Assembly: GCA_041635265.1 (NCBI GenBank)
Contig: JBFJJV010000042.1
Span: forward strand, 1-20,554
Direction of reading: 5' to 3'
Length of the DNA: 20,554 nt
Source of the DNA: Panacagrimonas sp041635265
Lineage (GTDB): Bacteria > Pseudomonadota > Gammaproteobacteria > Nevskiales > Nevskiaceae
Shown: positions 1-6,539 of the stretch, in pieces
How positions within the stretch are numbered: the stretch's first letter is position 1
Layout of the letters: the number at the start of each line of letters is the position of its first letter
Program-made: the position numbers and the translations under genes
Notes under the pieces: generated by a model
The model's database searches: none
What the model was told of the DNA's origin: nothing
Seen by the model: only the letters and a program-made list of their open reading frames with translations

Positions 1-397
1 CCACAGCCATCATCTCCATGGCCTGCAACTGGTCGGTGGCTTTCAGCAGACCCAGTTCGGCGGCGAGCGCCGATCCGGCGCGCCCGGCGAACAGCAATGC
101 GGGCACCACCGGGCCCAATACCCGCACGTTGACCAGGGCAACGAATACACCCAGTGATTCTTCCGCACCAAAGCGGATCAGCGTGCGGTAACCCTGCAGC
201 GCCAGCACCATGCCGACGAACGAACCTGCGAGGACGATAATGACCATGGACAGCTGGCCAACAAAGTACAGCTGCTGCACCACCAGGCGCGGCCTCAGGA
301 TGACACTTGGCAAGCTGGCAAGGATATGCAGCAGGAAGAACTGTGACCTGCCAACGCTGCGCAGAAAGTTGCCGATCACGGTGAAGATGCCCCTCAT
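1..397 (-). CDS. mlaE: MlaE, permease of the phospholipid ABC transporter (N-terminal part, cut by window edge)
   Basis: This is the inner-membrane permease of the MlaFEDB complex, which moves phospholipids between inner and outer membrane and maintains lipid asymmetry. About 132 residues are visible; the gene runs off the left edge. The translation begins MRGIFTVIGNFLRSVGR and contains the family-typical stretches GSFVGMVLALQGY, RVLGPVVPALLFAGRAGSALAAELG and QLQAMEMM. The last part matches the conserved cytoplasmic loop that contacts the ATPase. The ATG at 397 overlaps the mlaF stop codon in an ATGA junction, indicating translational coupling. The frame is open from 397 to the edge. Family identity is secure. 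mlaD, mlaC and mlaB presumably lie beyond the window. Confidence 0.93.
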   Translation of the reverse strand, partial: MRGIFTVIGNFLRSVGRSQFFLLHILASLPSVILRPRLVVQQLYFVGQLSMVIIVLAGSFVGMVLALQGYRTLIRFGAEESLGVFVALVNVRVLGPVVPALLFAGRAGSALAAELGLLKATDQLQAMEMMAV

Positions 398-1224
398 GAT
401 TCGCTACCCTTGCCCAACAGGTCCTCGGCGTAAGCGGGTGCCTCGTAGTGGAAGGCGACGGGCCCATCCGGCGTCCCTTTCAGAAATTGCTGAACCCAGG
501 GATGGGTCGACCGGCGAATCTGATCTGGAGAGCCCTGCGCCTGAATTTTTCCGTCAGCGATCAGATAACCGTAATCGGCGATCGACAGTACCTCTTGCAG
601 ATCGTGCGAGACGATAATCGAAGTCAGCTTCAGCTCATCGTTCAGGGTGCGGATCAAGCGCATCAGCACGCCCATGGAGATCGGATCCTGCCCGGCAAAC
701 GGCTCGTCGTACATCAGCAAATCGGGATCCAGCGCAATTGAGCGAGCCAGCGCCACACGGCGGGCCATGCCGCCGGAAAGCTGTTGCGGAAAGAGGTCGC
801 GCGCGCCGCGCAGGCCTACGGCCTGCAGCTTCATCAGGACCAGATCACGAATCATGGGCTCCGGCAGGCGGGTCTGCTCGCGCATGGGGAAGGCCACATT
901 TTCAAAGACGCTCAAATCAGTCAGCAGTGCGCCGTTCTGAAACAGCATGCCCATGCGCCTGCGAAGCTTGTACAGAGCACCGCGGCGCAGCTGGTGTACA
1001 TTGATGCCATCAAATTCCACCGTACCCGAATTGGGCCTCCATTGGCCGCCAATCAGTCGCAGCAAGGTGGTCTTTCCGGTGCCCGAAGGACCCATAATCG
1101 CCGTGATCTTTCCGCGCTGGATATCGAAATCGACGCCGTCATAAATGGCCCGGCTGCCGCGAGAGAAATGCACATTTCGGGCGCGTACCAGCGGCGCAAT
1201 TAGAGTCTGCGATTCGGTGATCAT
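394..1224 (-). CDS. mlaF: MlaF, ATPase of the phospholipid ABC transporter
   Basis: This 276-residue cytoplasmic ABC ATPase powers the Mla phospholipid transporter. Visible motifs are Walker A GPSGTGKT (45-52), the Q-loop glutamine in MLFQNGALL (Q96), the signature LSGGMARR (149-156) with the GGM variant typical of the Mla/Mkl branch, Walker B LLMYDEP (D173, E174) and the switch histidine in VSHD (H207). After about residue 250 there is a C-terminal extension, PDGPVAFHYEAPAYAEDLLGKG. Extensions of this kind in MlaF are known to wrap around the partner ATPase subunit. The start is ATG at 1224 without an obvious Shine-Dalgarno sequence. It is the first gene of its operon in this window, and mlaE follows with an ATGA overlap. 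Confidence 0.96.
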   Translation of the reverse strand: MITESQTLIAPLVRARNVHFSRGSRAIYDGVDFDIQRGKITAIMGPSGTGKTTLLRLIGGQWRPNSGTVEFDGINVHQLRRGALYKLRRRMGMLFQNGALLTDLSVFENVAFPMREQTRLPEPMIRDLVLMKLQAVGLRGARDLFPQQLSGGMARRVALARSIALDPDLLMYDEPFAGQDPISMGVLMRLIRTLNDELKLTSIIVSHDLQEVLSIADYGYLIADGKIQAQGSPDQIRRSTHPWVQQFLKGTPDGPVAFHYEAPAYAEDLLGKGSES

Positions 1225-1304
1225 GAGCAGTTGAAGGCGCTAGCGCATTGATGCACTTTGCGTGCAATCGCACATCCGTCGCGCCAGGCTTTGGTCTGAA
1301 CCAT

Positions 1305-1341
1305 CTGAGTATTTTAAGTTCTTAAGATTTCAAGGTTGCAA
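1305..1341 (-). promoter_or_regulatory. AT-rich patch, weak candidate promoter for mlaFE
   Basis: Upstream of mlaF the otherwise GC-rich gap has an AT-rich stretch. Read on the minus strand it holds TTGCAA (1336-1341) and TAAAAT (1311-1316). These resemble -35 and -10 elements, but the 19-base spacing is long. An overlapping TTGAAA (1328-1333) is a better -35 match but lacks a good partner at 16-18 bases. If used, the mRNA leader before mlaF would be roughly 80 bases. This rests on consensus matching alone. Confidence 0.22.
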
Positions 1342-1425
1342 TATGAACGCCCGATTGTCGCAGTTCGCTGCACAAGTAGTGGCTTCAATATGCGAATCAA
1401 GCTTCAGTTCGTTGCTCTGATGAGA

Positions 1426-1454
1426 CCGGTGCCGCCCGTTTCGGGCCGTGCCGG
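1426..1454. repeat. 29-nt imperfect inverted repeat (strong hairpin)
   Basis: As RNA the 29 bases fold into a stem with a 3-base TTT loop. Five pairs lie next to the loop (GCCCG/CGGGC), then one C-C mismatch, then seven pairs including two G-U. The outer arms are CCGG. No T-run follows on either strand, so it is not a canonical intrinsic terminator. It lies about 380 bases upstream of modA. Confidence 0.55.
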
Positions 1455-1836
1455 AAACGAGCAGCGGGATCTGCCAAAGACGCGATGGCGCAGAGTCGCT
1501 GTCAGCGGATCGCGCCGAATTCGAGTGCCTGCTGCTGCCATGAATCCGGCATTCCAATCTATCAGGGTCCGAATGAGCGACGGCTGTACGGCGATGCCTG
1601 CCGCCAGCGGCCGGTGGCACAGCGGGCGCCGAGGCGTCGCACCGCCAACGCAGCGCAGAGCACCGCCCGCGTTCCGCAGCCTGTGCCCCTTTCGCGCACG
1701 ACGCTATCTGTCCCGATGGGCGGTGAGTTTTTACGCTAGCGAGGGCCTGATTCCGCGGAGACCAGCGAAATATTGGCGCACTGCGGGCCCATTCCCGGCA
1801 AAATCCCCGGTTCGACCCTTGCTTTCGAGCCCTTGA

Positions 1837-2628
1837 ATGTTGCAGATCCTGCGAAACAGCCTGTGCTTCGGCTTGTTTCTGGCGTCTTTCAGCCAGAAGG
1901 TCGTGGCTGATGATGCTATTTCGGTTGCAGTGGCGAGTAATTTTTATCACGTAGCCCGGCAGATCGCAGATGGCTTTGAGCGTGGCAGCGGCTTCCGAGT
2001 GCGCCTGAGCACCGGTTCCAGCGGGAAGCTGTACGCGCAGGTCCTCCACGGCGCGCCATACCATGTGTTGATGTCGGCAGACCAAGTCGTTCCCCAGCGC
2101 CTGGAGCAGGACGGAGTCGCGGTAGCAGGTTCGCGGTTTACCTATGCGCTGGGCCGGCTTGCGCTTTGGTCCCGGCAGCGCACGCTTCGCGGCCAGTCCT
2201 GCCTGGAGGCCCTGCGTGCGGGTCAGTTTCGCAAGCTGGCCGTGGCCAATGACCAGCTTGCGCCCTACGGGCAGGCAGCTACAGAGGTGATTTCAACGCT
2301 GGGTCTGACAGATCAATTGCGAAACAAGCTGGTGATCGGAGAAAACATTGCCCAGACGTTTCAATTTGTCGCGACCGGCAATGCCACCCTGGGTTTTGTT
2401 GCCTATTCACAACTGCTGCAGCCACAAGTTCCCGAGGCAAGCTGTATATGGAAAGTCCCGAGCGATCAGCATGCCCCCATCGTGCAACAGGCGGTTCTGC
2501 TTCGGCGCGCAGCTGAAGAATCCGGTGCGACGCAGTTCCTGGAGTATCTGGCTGGCGCCGATGCGGCCAGGGTTATTCGGGCAAATGGCTATGATCCGAT
2601 CACGCAAATTCATTCCAAAAAATATTAG
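1837..2628 (+). CDS. modA: ModA, periplasmic molybdate-binding protein
   Basis: This 263-residue periplasmic solute-binding protein captures molybdate and delivers it to ModBC. An N-terminal signal peptide is evident: basic LRNS, hydrophobic LCFGLFLASF, and probable cleavage after VVA before DDAISVAVASNF. The mature start matches the ModA pattern, in which VAVASNF and later RLSTGSSGKLYAQ supply oxyanion-binding serines. Further family stretches are VLMSADQVVPQRLEQDG, YALGRLALWS, VANDQLAPYGQAATEVI and GENIAQTFQFVATGNATLGFVAYSQ. ATG at 1837 gives a normal signal peptide, although no clear Shine-Dalgarno precedes it. It is the first gene of modABC, followed after 14 bases by modB. Confidence 0.95.
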   Translation: MLQILRNSLCFGLFLASFSQKVVADDAISVAVASNFYHVARQIADGFERGSGFRVRLSTGSSGKLYAQVLHGAPYHVLMSADQVVPQRLEQDGVAVAGSRFTYALGRLALWSRQRTLRGQSCLEALRAGQFRKLAVANDQLAPYGQAATEVISTLGLTDQLRNKLVIGENIAQTFQFVATGNATLGFVAYSQLLQPQVPEASCIWKVPSDQHAPIVQQAVLLRRAAEESGATQFLEYLAGADAARVIRANGYDPITQIHSKKY

Positions 2629-2642
2629 GGGTTCGCGCTTCG

Positions 2643-3320
2643 ATGCCGTTTGAATTTCCGGGTATGGGGCCGCTGTACTTGTCCCTGCAATTGGCACTCA
2701 CCACCACAGCAGTGCTACTGTTGTTTGGCACTGGACTGTCGTGGTGGCTGGCCAGAACCGGGACGCGCTTTAAGCCCATGATCGAGGCCATGGTGGCGAT
2801 GCCTATGGTATTGCCGCCGACAGTCCTTGGCTTCTACCTGCTGATCCTGATGAGCCCCGACGGTGCTATCGGCGGCTTCTGGCTCAGGGTGACCGGAGAT
2901 ACGCTGACTTTCAGTTTTCTGGGCCTGGTGATTGCGTCGGTCCTATATAGCCTGCCCTTCGTAGTTCAGCCTTTGCAGAATGCCTTTGAAGGCGTAAGCG
3001 TGCAAAGCATGGAGGCTGCGGCCACTCTGGGCGCTTCGCCATCGGATGCTTTTTTTTCTGTCGCCGTGCCGCAGGCGCGCCGCGGATTTCTGACCGCTAC
3101 CGTGATGGGTTTTGCTCACACCCTTGGGGAATTCGGAGTGGTCCTGATGGTAGGCGGTAATATTCCCGGGCAGACACGCGTGGTGTCCATTGCGATCTAT
3201 GATCACGTCGAGTCCTTGCAATACGCGCAGGCACACACACTGGCGGCCATTCTGTTGGCAGCCACCTTTGTCGCCTTGTTCGCCCTGTATTTTCTGAATC
3301 GGCGTTGGCGTAATGACTGA
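2643..3320 (+). CDS. modB: ModB, molybdate ABC transporter permease
   Basis: This 225-residue inner-membrane permease forms the molybdate channel. The sequence has about five hydrophobic helices, beginning LYLSLQLALTTTAVLLLFGTGLSWWLA and continuing MVLPPTVLGFYLLILM. It carries the EAA-type loop that docks with the ATPase (SMEAAATLGASPSDAFFSVAVPQARRGFLT), followed by GFAHTLGEFGVVLMVGGNIPGQTRVVSIAIYD, highly typical of ModB. It starts 14 bases after modA, and its end overlaps modC by 8 bases, so the three genes are almost certainly one transcript. The length is normal for the family. Confidence 0.95.
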   Translation: MPFEFPGMGPLYLSLQLALTTTAVLLLFGTGLSWWLARTGTRFKPMIEAMVAMPMVLPPTVLGFYLLILMSPDGAIGGFWLRVTGDTLTFSFLGLVIASVLYSLPFVVQPLQNAFEGVSVQSMEAAATLGASPSDAFFSVAVPQARRGFLTATVMGFAHTLGEFGVVLMVGGNIPGQTRVVSIAIYDHVESLQYAQAHTLAAILLAATFVALFALYFLNRRWRND

Positions 3321-4437
3321 AAAAAGTTCGCCGACACTGATTGCGCGTGGTCAATTTTCGCTGCAGAGGAAGGACTTTTCACTCTCTACTGCTTTCGAGG
3401 TTGAGTCGCGTGGCATTACCGGAATCTACGGGGCCAGCGGCGCTGGCAAGACCACCCTGCTGCGCTGTGTCGCCGGTCTCGAGCCTCGTGTGCGTGGACA
3501 GCTTTTTGTCGATGATGTCTGCTGGCAGGACAGCGCGTTGGGGGTGTTCATGCCGCCGGAGCTGCGCGAGATCGGCTATGTGTTTCAGGACGGGCGGCTG
3601 TTCTCGCATCTGTCCGTGGAGCGCAATCTTTTTTACGGATATCGGCGGCGTGGTGGCCGCGCCAGCCGAATCGATCCGGATCAGATTATGGATTTGCTTG
3701 GTCTCAAGCCACTTCTGGGGCGCATGCCGCGCGCCTTGTCCGGTGGTGAACAACAGCGCGTAGCGATTGGACGTGCCTTGCTTTGCGCTCCGCGCTTGGT
3801 CTTGATGGATGAGCCGCTGGCCAATCTCGACCAGGCCAGAAAAGAAGAGATCCTGCCATTTCTGGACCGCATTCATGGCGCGCTGTCCTTGCCCATGCTT
3901 TACGTCAGTCACAGCCTTTATGAGATCACGCGCCTGTGTGACCAGCTCGTCTTGATGGAGCAGGGCGCAGTGTTGGCCGCTGGTGATTTAAACCAGGTTC
4001 TGACCCGGCCGGATCTGCCGCTGATTGATTCTGACGAGGCCGTTGCTGTTGTTAATGCACAAGTCTTGCAGCACGATCTGTTGTATCAGCTGACCGAGCT
4101 TGAACTACTCAATGGAGGCACACTTTGGGTAAGCGCAAAAGCAGGCATGATCGGAGAGACTGTGCGCCTTCGTATCCTGGCGCGCGATGTCAGTCTGAGT
4201 CTCGATCTGCCTTCCGAGTCAACGATCCTGAACGTGCTACCTACGCGGATCGAGGCGCTCAGTGCCCTACCTGGCAGCCCATTTTGCAGCGCCGTTCTGC
4301 GCGTTGGCGAGCAAAGAATCATGGCCCGCATGACGCGAAAGTCACGCGATCGTCTGTCCCTGACTGAAGGCATGCGGGTGTTTGCACAGGTAAAGGGCGT
4401 GGCGATCCAGCCAAGCCTCGCGGTCCAGCCTTCTTAG
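3313..4437 (+). CDS. modC: ModC, molybdate ABC transporter ATPase
   Basis: This 374-residue cytoplasmic ATPase energises molybdate import. Motifs seen are Walker A GASGAGKT (40-47), the signature LSGGEQQRVAIGRAL, Walker B LVLMDEPLANLD and the switch histidine in YVSHSLYEI. The region from about residue 290 to 370 (from ESTILNVLPTRIEAL to AQVKGVAI) is a TOBE/Mop-type molybdate-sensing domain. ModC proteins use this domain for regulation by substrate. The start overlaps modB by 8 bases. The stop codon overlaps the lipB stop on the opposite strand, leaving no room for a terminator. No modE regulator gene is present next to the operon. Confidence 0.96.
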   Translation: MTEKSSPTLIARGQFSLQRKDFSLSTAFEVESRGITGIYGASGAGKTTLLRCVAGLEPRVRGQLFVDDVCWQDSALGVFMPPELREIGYVFQDGRLFSHLSVERNLFYGYRRRGGRASRIDPDQIMDLLGLKPLLGRMPRALSGGEQQRVAIGRALLCAPRLVLMDEPLANLDQARKEEILPFLDRIHGALSLPMLYVSHSLYEITRLCDQLVLMEQGAVLAAGDLNQVLTRPDLPLIDSDEAVAVVNAQVLQHDLLYQLTELELLNGGTLWVSAKAGMIGETVRLRILARDVSLSLDLPSESTILNVLPTRIEALSALPGSPFCSAVLRVGEQRIMARMTRKSRDRLSLTEGMRVFAQVKGVAIQPSLAVQPS

Positions 4438-5102
4438 CTCTCGAACAACTTTTCGGACAAGATGTTTTCCAGGTCCTGGGCTACAAGATCAGGCGATTCT
4501 GGGCCACCCAGTTCGCTGAGCTGGGTCATGCGCAATCCAGAGTAGCCGCAGGGATTGATTCTCGAGAACGGTTCCAGATCCATGGCAACGTTCAGGGAGA
4601 GACCGTGATAACTGCAGCCGCGGCTGACGCGCAGGCCAATCGATCCGATTTTTCGGGTTTCCGCGCTCCCGCTATCGCCGAATACTTGCGTGACATAAAC
4701 CCCAGGCGCGTCAGGCCGTGCATGCGCATCAATTTGGTGCAGGGCCAGCGTCTCAATCATCGATTTTTCAAGCAGTGTCACCAGATCTCGGATGCCCATG
4801 CCCCGTCGATGCAAATTGAGCAAGGGATACATCACCAGTTGCCCGGGTCCGTGATAAGTGATCTGCCCGCCGCGATTGCTTTTAATGACCGGGATGTCGC
4901 CTGGCGCCAAGACATGTTCTGGCTTGCCGGCCTGCCCTTGCGTAAAAACTTTAGGGTGCTGTAGAAACCAAAGTTCGTCCGGCGTATCCGGGCCGCGCGA
5001 TTCTGTGAATTCACGCATACTTGCTGCAGTGCGCTCGTAAGGTACCAGACCGAGCTTGCGTACGAGTGGGGCGCCTAGGGGCCGCCTATTCACAGAGGCC
5101 AC
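4434..5102 (-). CDS. lipB: LipB, octanoyl-[ACP]:protein octanoyltransferase
   Basis: This 222-residue cytoplasmic enzyme transfers octanoate from acyl carrier protein to the lipoyl domains of dehydrogenase complexes and GcvH, the first step of lipoate synthesis. Motifs are SNRGGQITYHGPGQLVMYPL (75-94), the catalytic lysine in RKIGSIGLRV (K151) and the catalytic cysteine in NPCGYSG (C185). Both catalytic residues are present. The start is a GTG at 5102, which overlaps the end of the upstream gene by 13 bases and suggests coupled translation. lipA, often next in gammaproteobacteria, is not downstream; convergent modC is found instead, with overlapping stop codons. Confidence 0.96.
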   Translation of the reverse strand: MASVNRRPLGAPLVRKLGLVPYERTAASMREFTESRGPDTPDELWFLQHPKVFTQGQAGKPEHVLAPGDIPVIKSNRGGQITYHGPGQLVMYPLLNLHRRGMGIRDLVTLLEKSMIETLALHQIDAHARPDAPGVYVTQVFGDSGSAETRKIGSIGLRVSRGCSYHGLSLNVAMDLEPFSRINPCGYSGLRMTQLSELGGPESPDLVAQDLENILSEKLFES

Positions 5103-6502
5103 GGCAGACTCTCTTTAGTTTCTTTGCTGCGGGCCGAGAAAGTGATTCCTTGAGGTGCAGCACTCCAGCGCATGGGCTGATCCGTGTAAGGATCATAGAG
5201 TGCTGCGCTCTGGTTCTGAACAAATCCGGCGACCTGTGTTTCGTCAAGATGATTTGCCTTTACGCGTGCATGCATCAGCAGCACGCGGCGGATCCCCTCC
5301 AGGTCGCAAAGACGGTCAAAGTAGCTGCCGTAATCTGGCGCGGCGATATTTCCGAGCACCTGCCCAATTGGATTTTTCAGCATGCTGAAAAATCCTGGCT
5401 CCGGTCGTGGCGCTGTTGCCTGGACCCCGGTAATCGGGCAGGAATTATTCTTGCGTCGGTCCATCACCGACATAATCTGATCATGAATCAGGTGACGTGT
5501 GTTGTTGGGGAGAAAGAAGAAAGGCATTACTGCGCGCGATAACCAGCTCGATGGGGCCTGCTCCGTCTGCTCGAGGGAGGCGATGCCCTTGTCAGCTGAC
5601 ATCAGGCGGTCCACGCCGACGTTTGGATCTTCTAATGCACTGATCAAGCTGTTCAGTAGACGAAATTCACCCAGCATCGCATCTTGCATAGATAGGGCAT
5701 CCTCGGAGAAGGCCTGCACGCTGTGCTCAATAAAGCGCGCATCCCTTGTGTTCACCAGGGGGTGTCGCAACAGATCGCCAGCGAACTGAAAGTGCTCCGT
5801 CATGGCCCGAGCCGCCACCATCTTGCCGACCAAGCTGTCGTCCATCTCGCCGAGTAGGTTTTTCCAGAAATCGAGGTCGCTGCGCCAAGACTGAATCATG
5901 CGCGCGCGTTCGTGGGCGTCGCTGATATCAACGCCGATGAGGATGCGAGCAAGATTTAGACGCATGGCCTGAATCAGATACTGCCAAGGCAACTGATCGG
6001 CGTACAAACTCGGCTCGATGGGGTTCTCAAACTTGCTGAACGCGTGCAGCTGGAGATAGCGATCGAGCGCTTGCTCGTTCTGCGAAACCAGCAATCGCAC
6101 TGCTACGGGGTCATTGAGTAGTCTCAGCAAGCAGGACCGCGCTTCCCGATCGCGCTGAATCGGGCATAGAACCGCTAACTCTCCTTCCCAGACAAGGCGT
6201 TCTTCGAACGGAATGAGTGCCGAGTGTTTCTTGTTGCCTGCCGCGCGGTACTTCTCGAACAGCGCCTGTCCGCGCGCGACGATGGAGCGATCGCCGCGGG
6301 AAGCTGCGCCGAGCAGCGCGAAGAACAGATTGTTTTCGGGCGGCAGGTTGTTCGAAGGCATAAGCAGTGCCGCTGCCACTTCGGTGCGGATAGTGTCGTC
6401 CAGCCAGCTACGAACAGCCCAGGCCGCGGCCAGGATAATCGCGACCATCATGACCAGAAAAAGCCCAGCTTTGGGCAGCCCGGAGTTGCGCTTTATCATC
6501 AT
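5090..6502 (-). CDS. Unrecognised 470-residue membrane-anchored protein between dacC and lipB
   Basis: I do not recognise this protein. It starts with two adjacent methionine codons (6502 and 6499) and a short basic segment. One hydrophobic helix follows at about residues 11-31 (AGLFLVMMVAIILAAAWAVRSWL) with no clear cleavage site, so an inner-membrane protein with a large periplasmic domain is likely. The rest is soluble and probably mostly helical, with four cysteines (in LCPIQ, RSCLL, NSCPI, RLCDL). Near the C-terminus is YDPYTDQPMRW. From memory, tails of the form DP(F/Y)xxxPhRh occur in other uncharacterised proteins, but no function follows from that. It lies 37 bases after dacC and overlaps lipB by 13 bases, so it is co-transcribed with wall-remodelling genes. 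The cluster usually has the small gene ybeD here; this is not a ybeD homologue. Confidence 0.85.
   Translation of the reverse strand: MMIKRNSGLPKAGLFLVMMVAIILAAAWAVRSWLDDTIRTEVAAALLMPSNNLPPENNLFFALLGAASRGDRSIVARGQALFEKYRAAGNKKHSALIPFEERLVWEGELAVLCPIQRDREARSCLLRLLNDPVAVRLLVSQNEQALDRYLQLHAFSKFENPIEPSLYADQLPWQYLIQAMRLNLARILIGVDISDAHERARMIQSWRSDLDFWKNLLGEMDDSLVGKMVAARAMTEHFQFAGDLLRHPLVNTRDARFIEHSVQAFSEDALSMQDAMLGEFRLLNSLISALEDPNVGVDRLMSADKGIASLEQTEQAPSSWLSRAVMPFFFLPNNTRHLIHDQIMSVMDRRKNNSCPITGVQATAPRPEPGFFSMLKNPIGQVLGNIAAPDYGSYFDRLCDLEGIRRVLLMHARVKANHLDETQVAGFVQNQSAALYDPYTDQPMRWSAAPQGITFSARSKETKESLPWPL
5370..5395. repeat. Perfect 26-bp palindrome inside the unrecognised gene
   Basis: The 13-base half GGATTTTTCAGCA is followed immediately by its exact reverse complement, with no spacer and no mismatch. 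The next flanking pair (5369/5396) does not match. On the coding (minus) strand it begins exactly at codon 370 and encodes GFFSMLKN plus two bases of a proline codon. It could extrude as a cruciform, form a hairpin in the mRNA, or serve as a dimeric protein-binding site. Confidence 0.9.
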
Positions 6503-6539
6503 CGAATTGGCTCGGCGGCATTTTCTAGGGGCGGGTGGT

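Larger units (their letters stand above)
1225..1836. other. 612-bp divergent intergenic region between mlaF and modA, no supportable gene
   Basis: The gap separates two divergent operons. It contains open frames (a 166-codon plus-strand frame at 1336-1836 and a minus-strand frame overlapping modA), but their translations are rich in Arg, Pro, Ala and Ser. They show no recognisable domain and no ribosome-binding site, as expected from chance open frames in GC-rich DNA. What I do see is an AT-rich patch near 1305-1341, a strong hairpin at 1426-1454, and no recognisable Moco riboswitch or ModE box. A structured leader, a small RNA or a decayed gene are all possible. Confidence 0.5.

Noticed and set aside
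784..1203. 139-codon open frame antisense to mlaF
   Set aside because: It is a shadow frame of the confidently identified mlaF.
1485..1739. Possible small Cys-containing protein (CHESGIPIYQGPNE...), briefly considered as DUF4124-like
   Set aside because: It has no signal peptide and no consistent match to the W-x-D-x-x-G pattern, and it has a low-complexity Arg/Ala tail.
1336..1836. 166-codon plus-strand open frame upstream of modA
   Set aside because: The composition is dominated by Arg, Pro, Ala and Ser. There is no domain, no ribosome-binding site and no recognisable homology, and long open frames arise by chance in GC-rich DNA.
1225..1836. Moco riboswitch or ModE operator upstream of modA
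   Set aside because: I could not find the conserved motif blocks or a ModE-like AT-rich dyad. The check was by eye only.
1330..2085. 251-codon minus-strand open frame overlapping modA
   Set aside because: It overlaps the secure modA coding region antisense for about 250 bases, and the translation has no recognisable domain.
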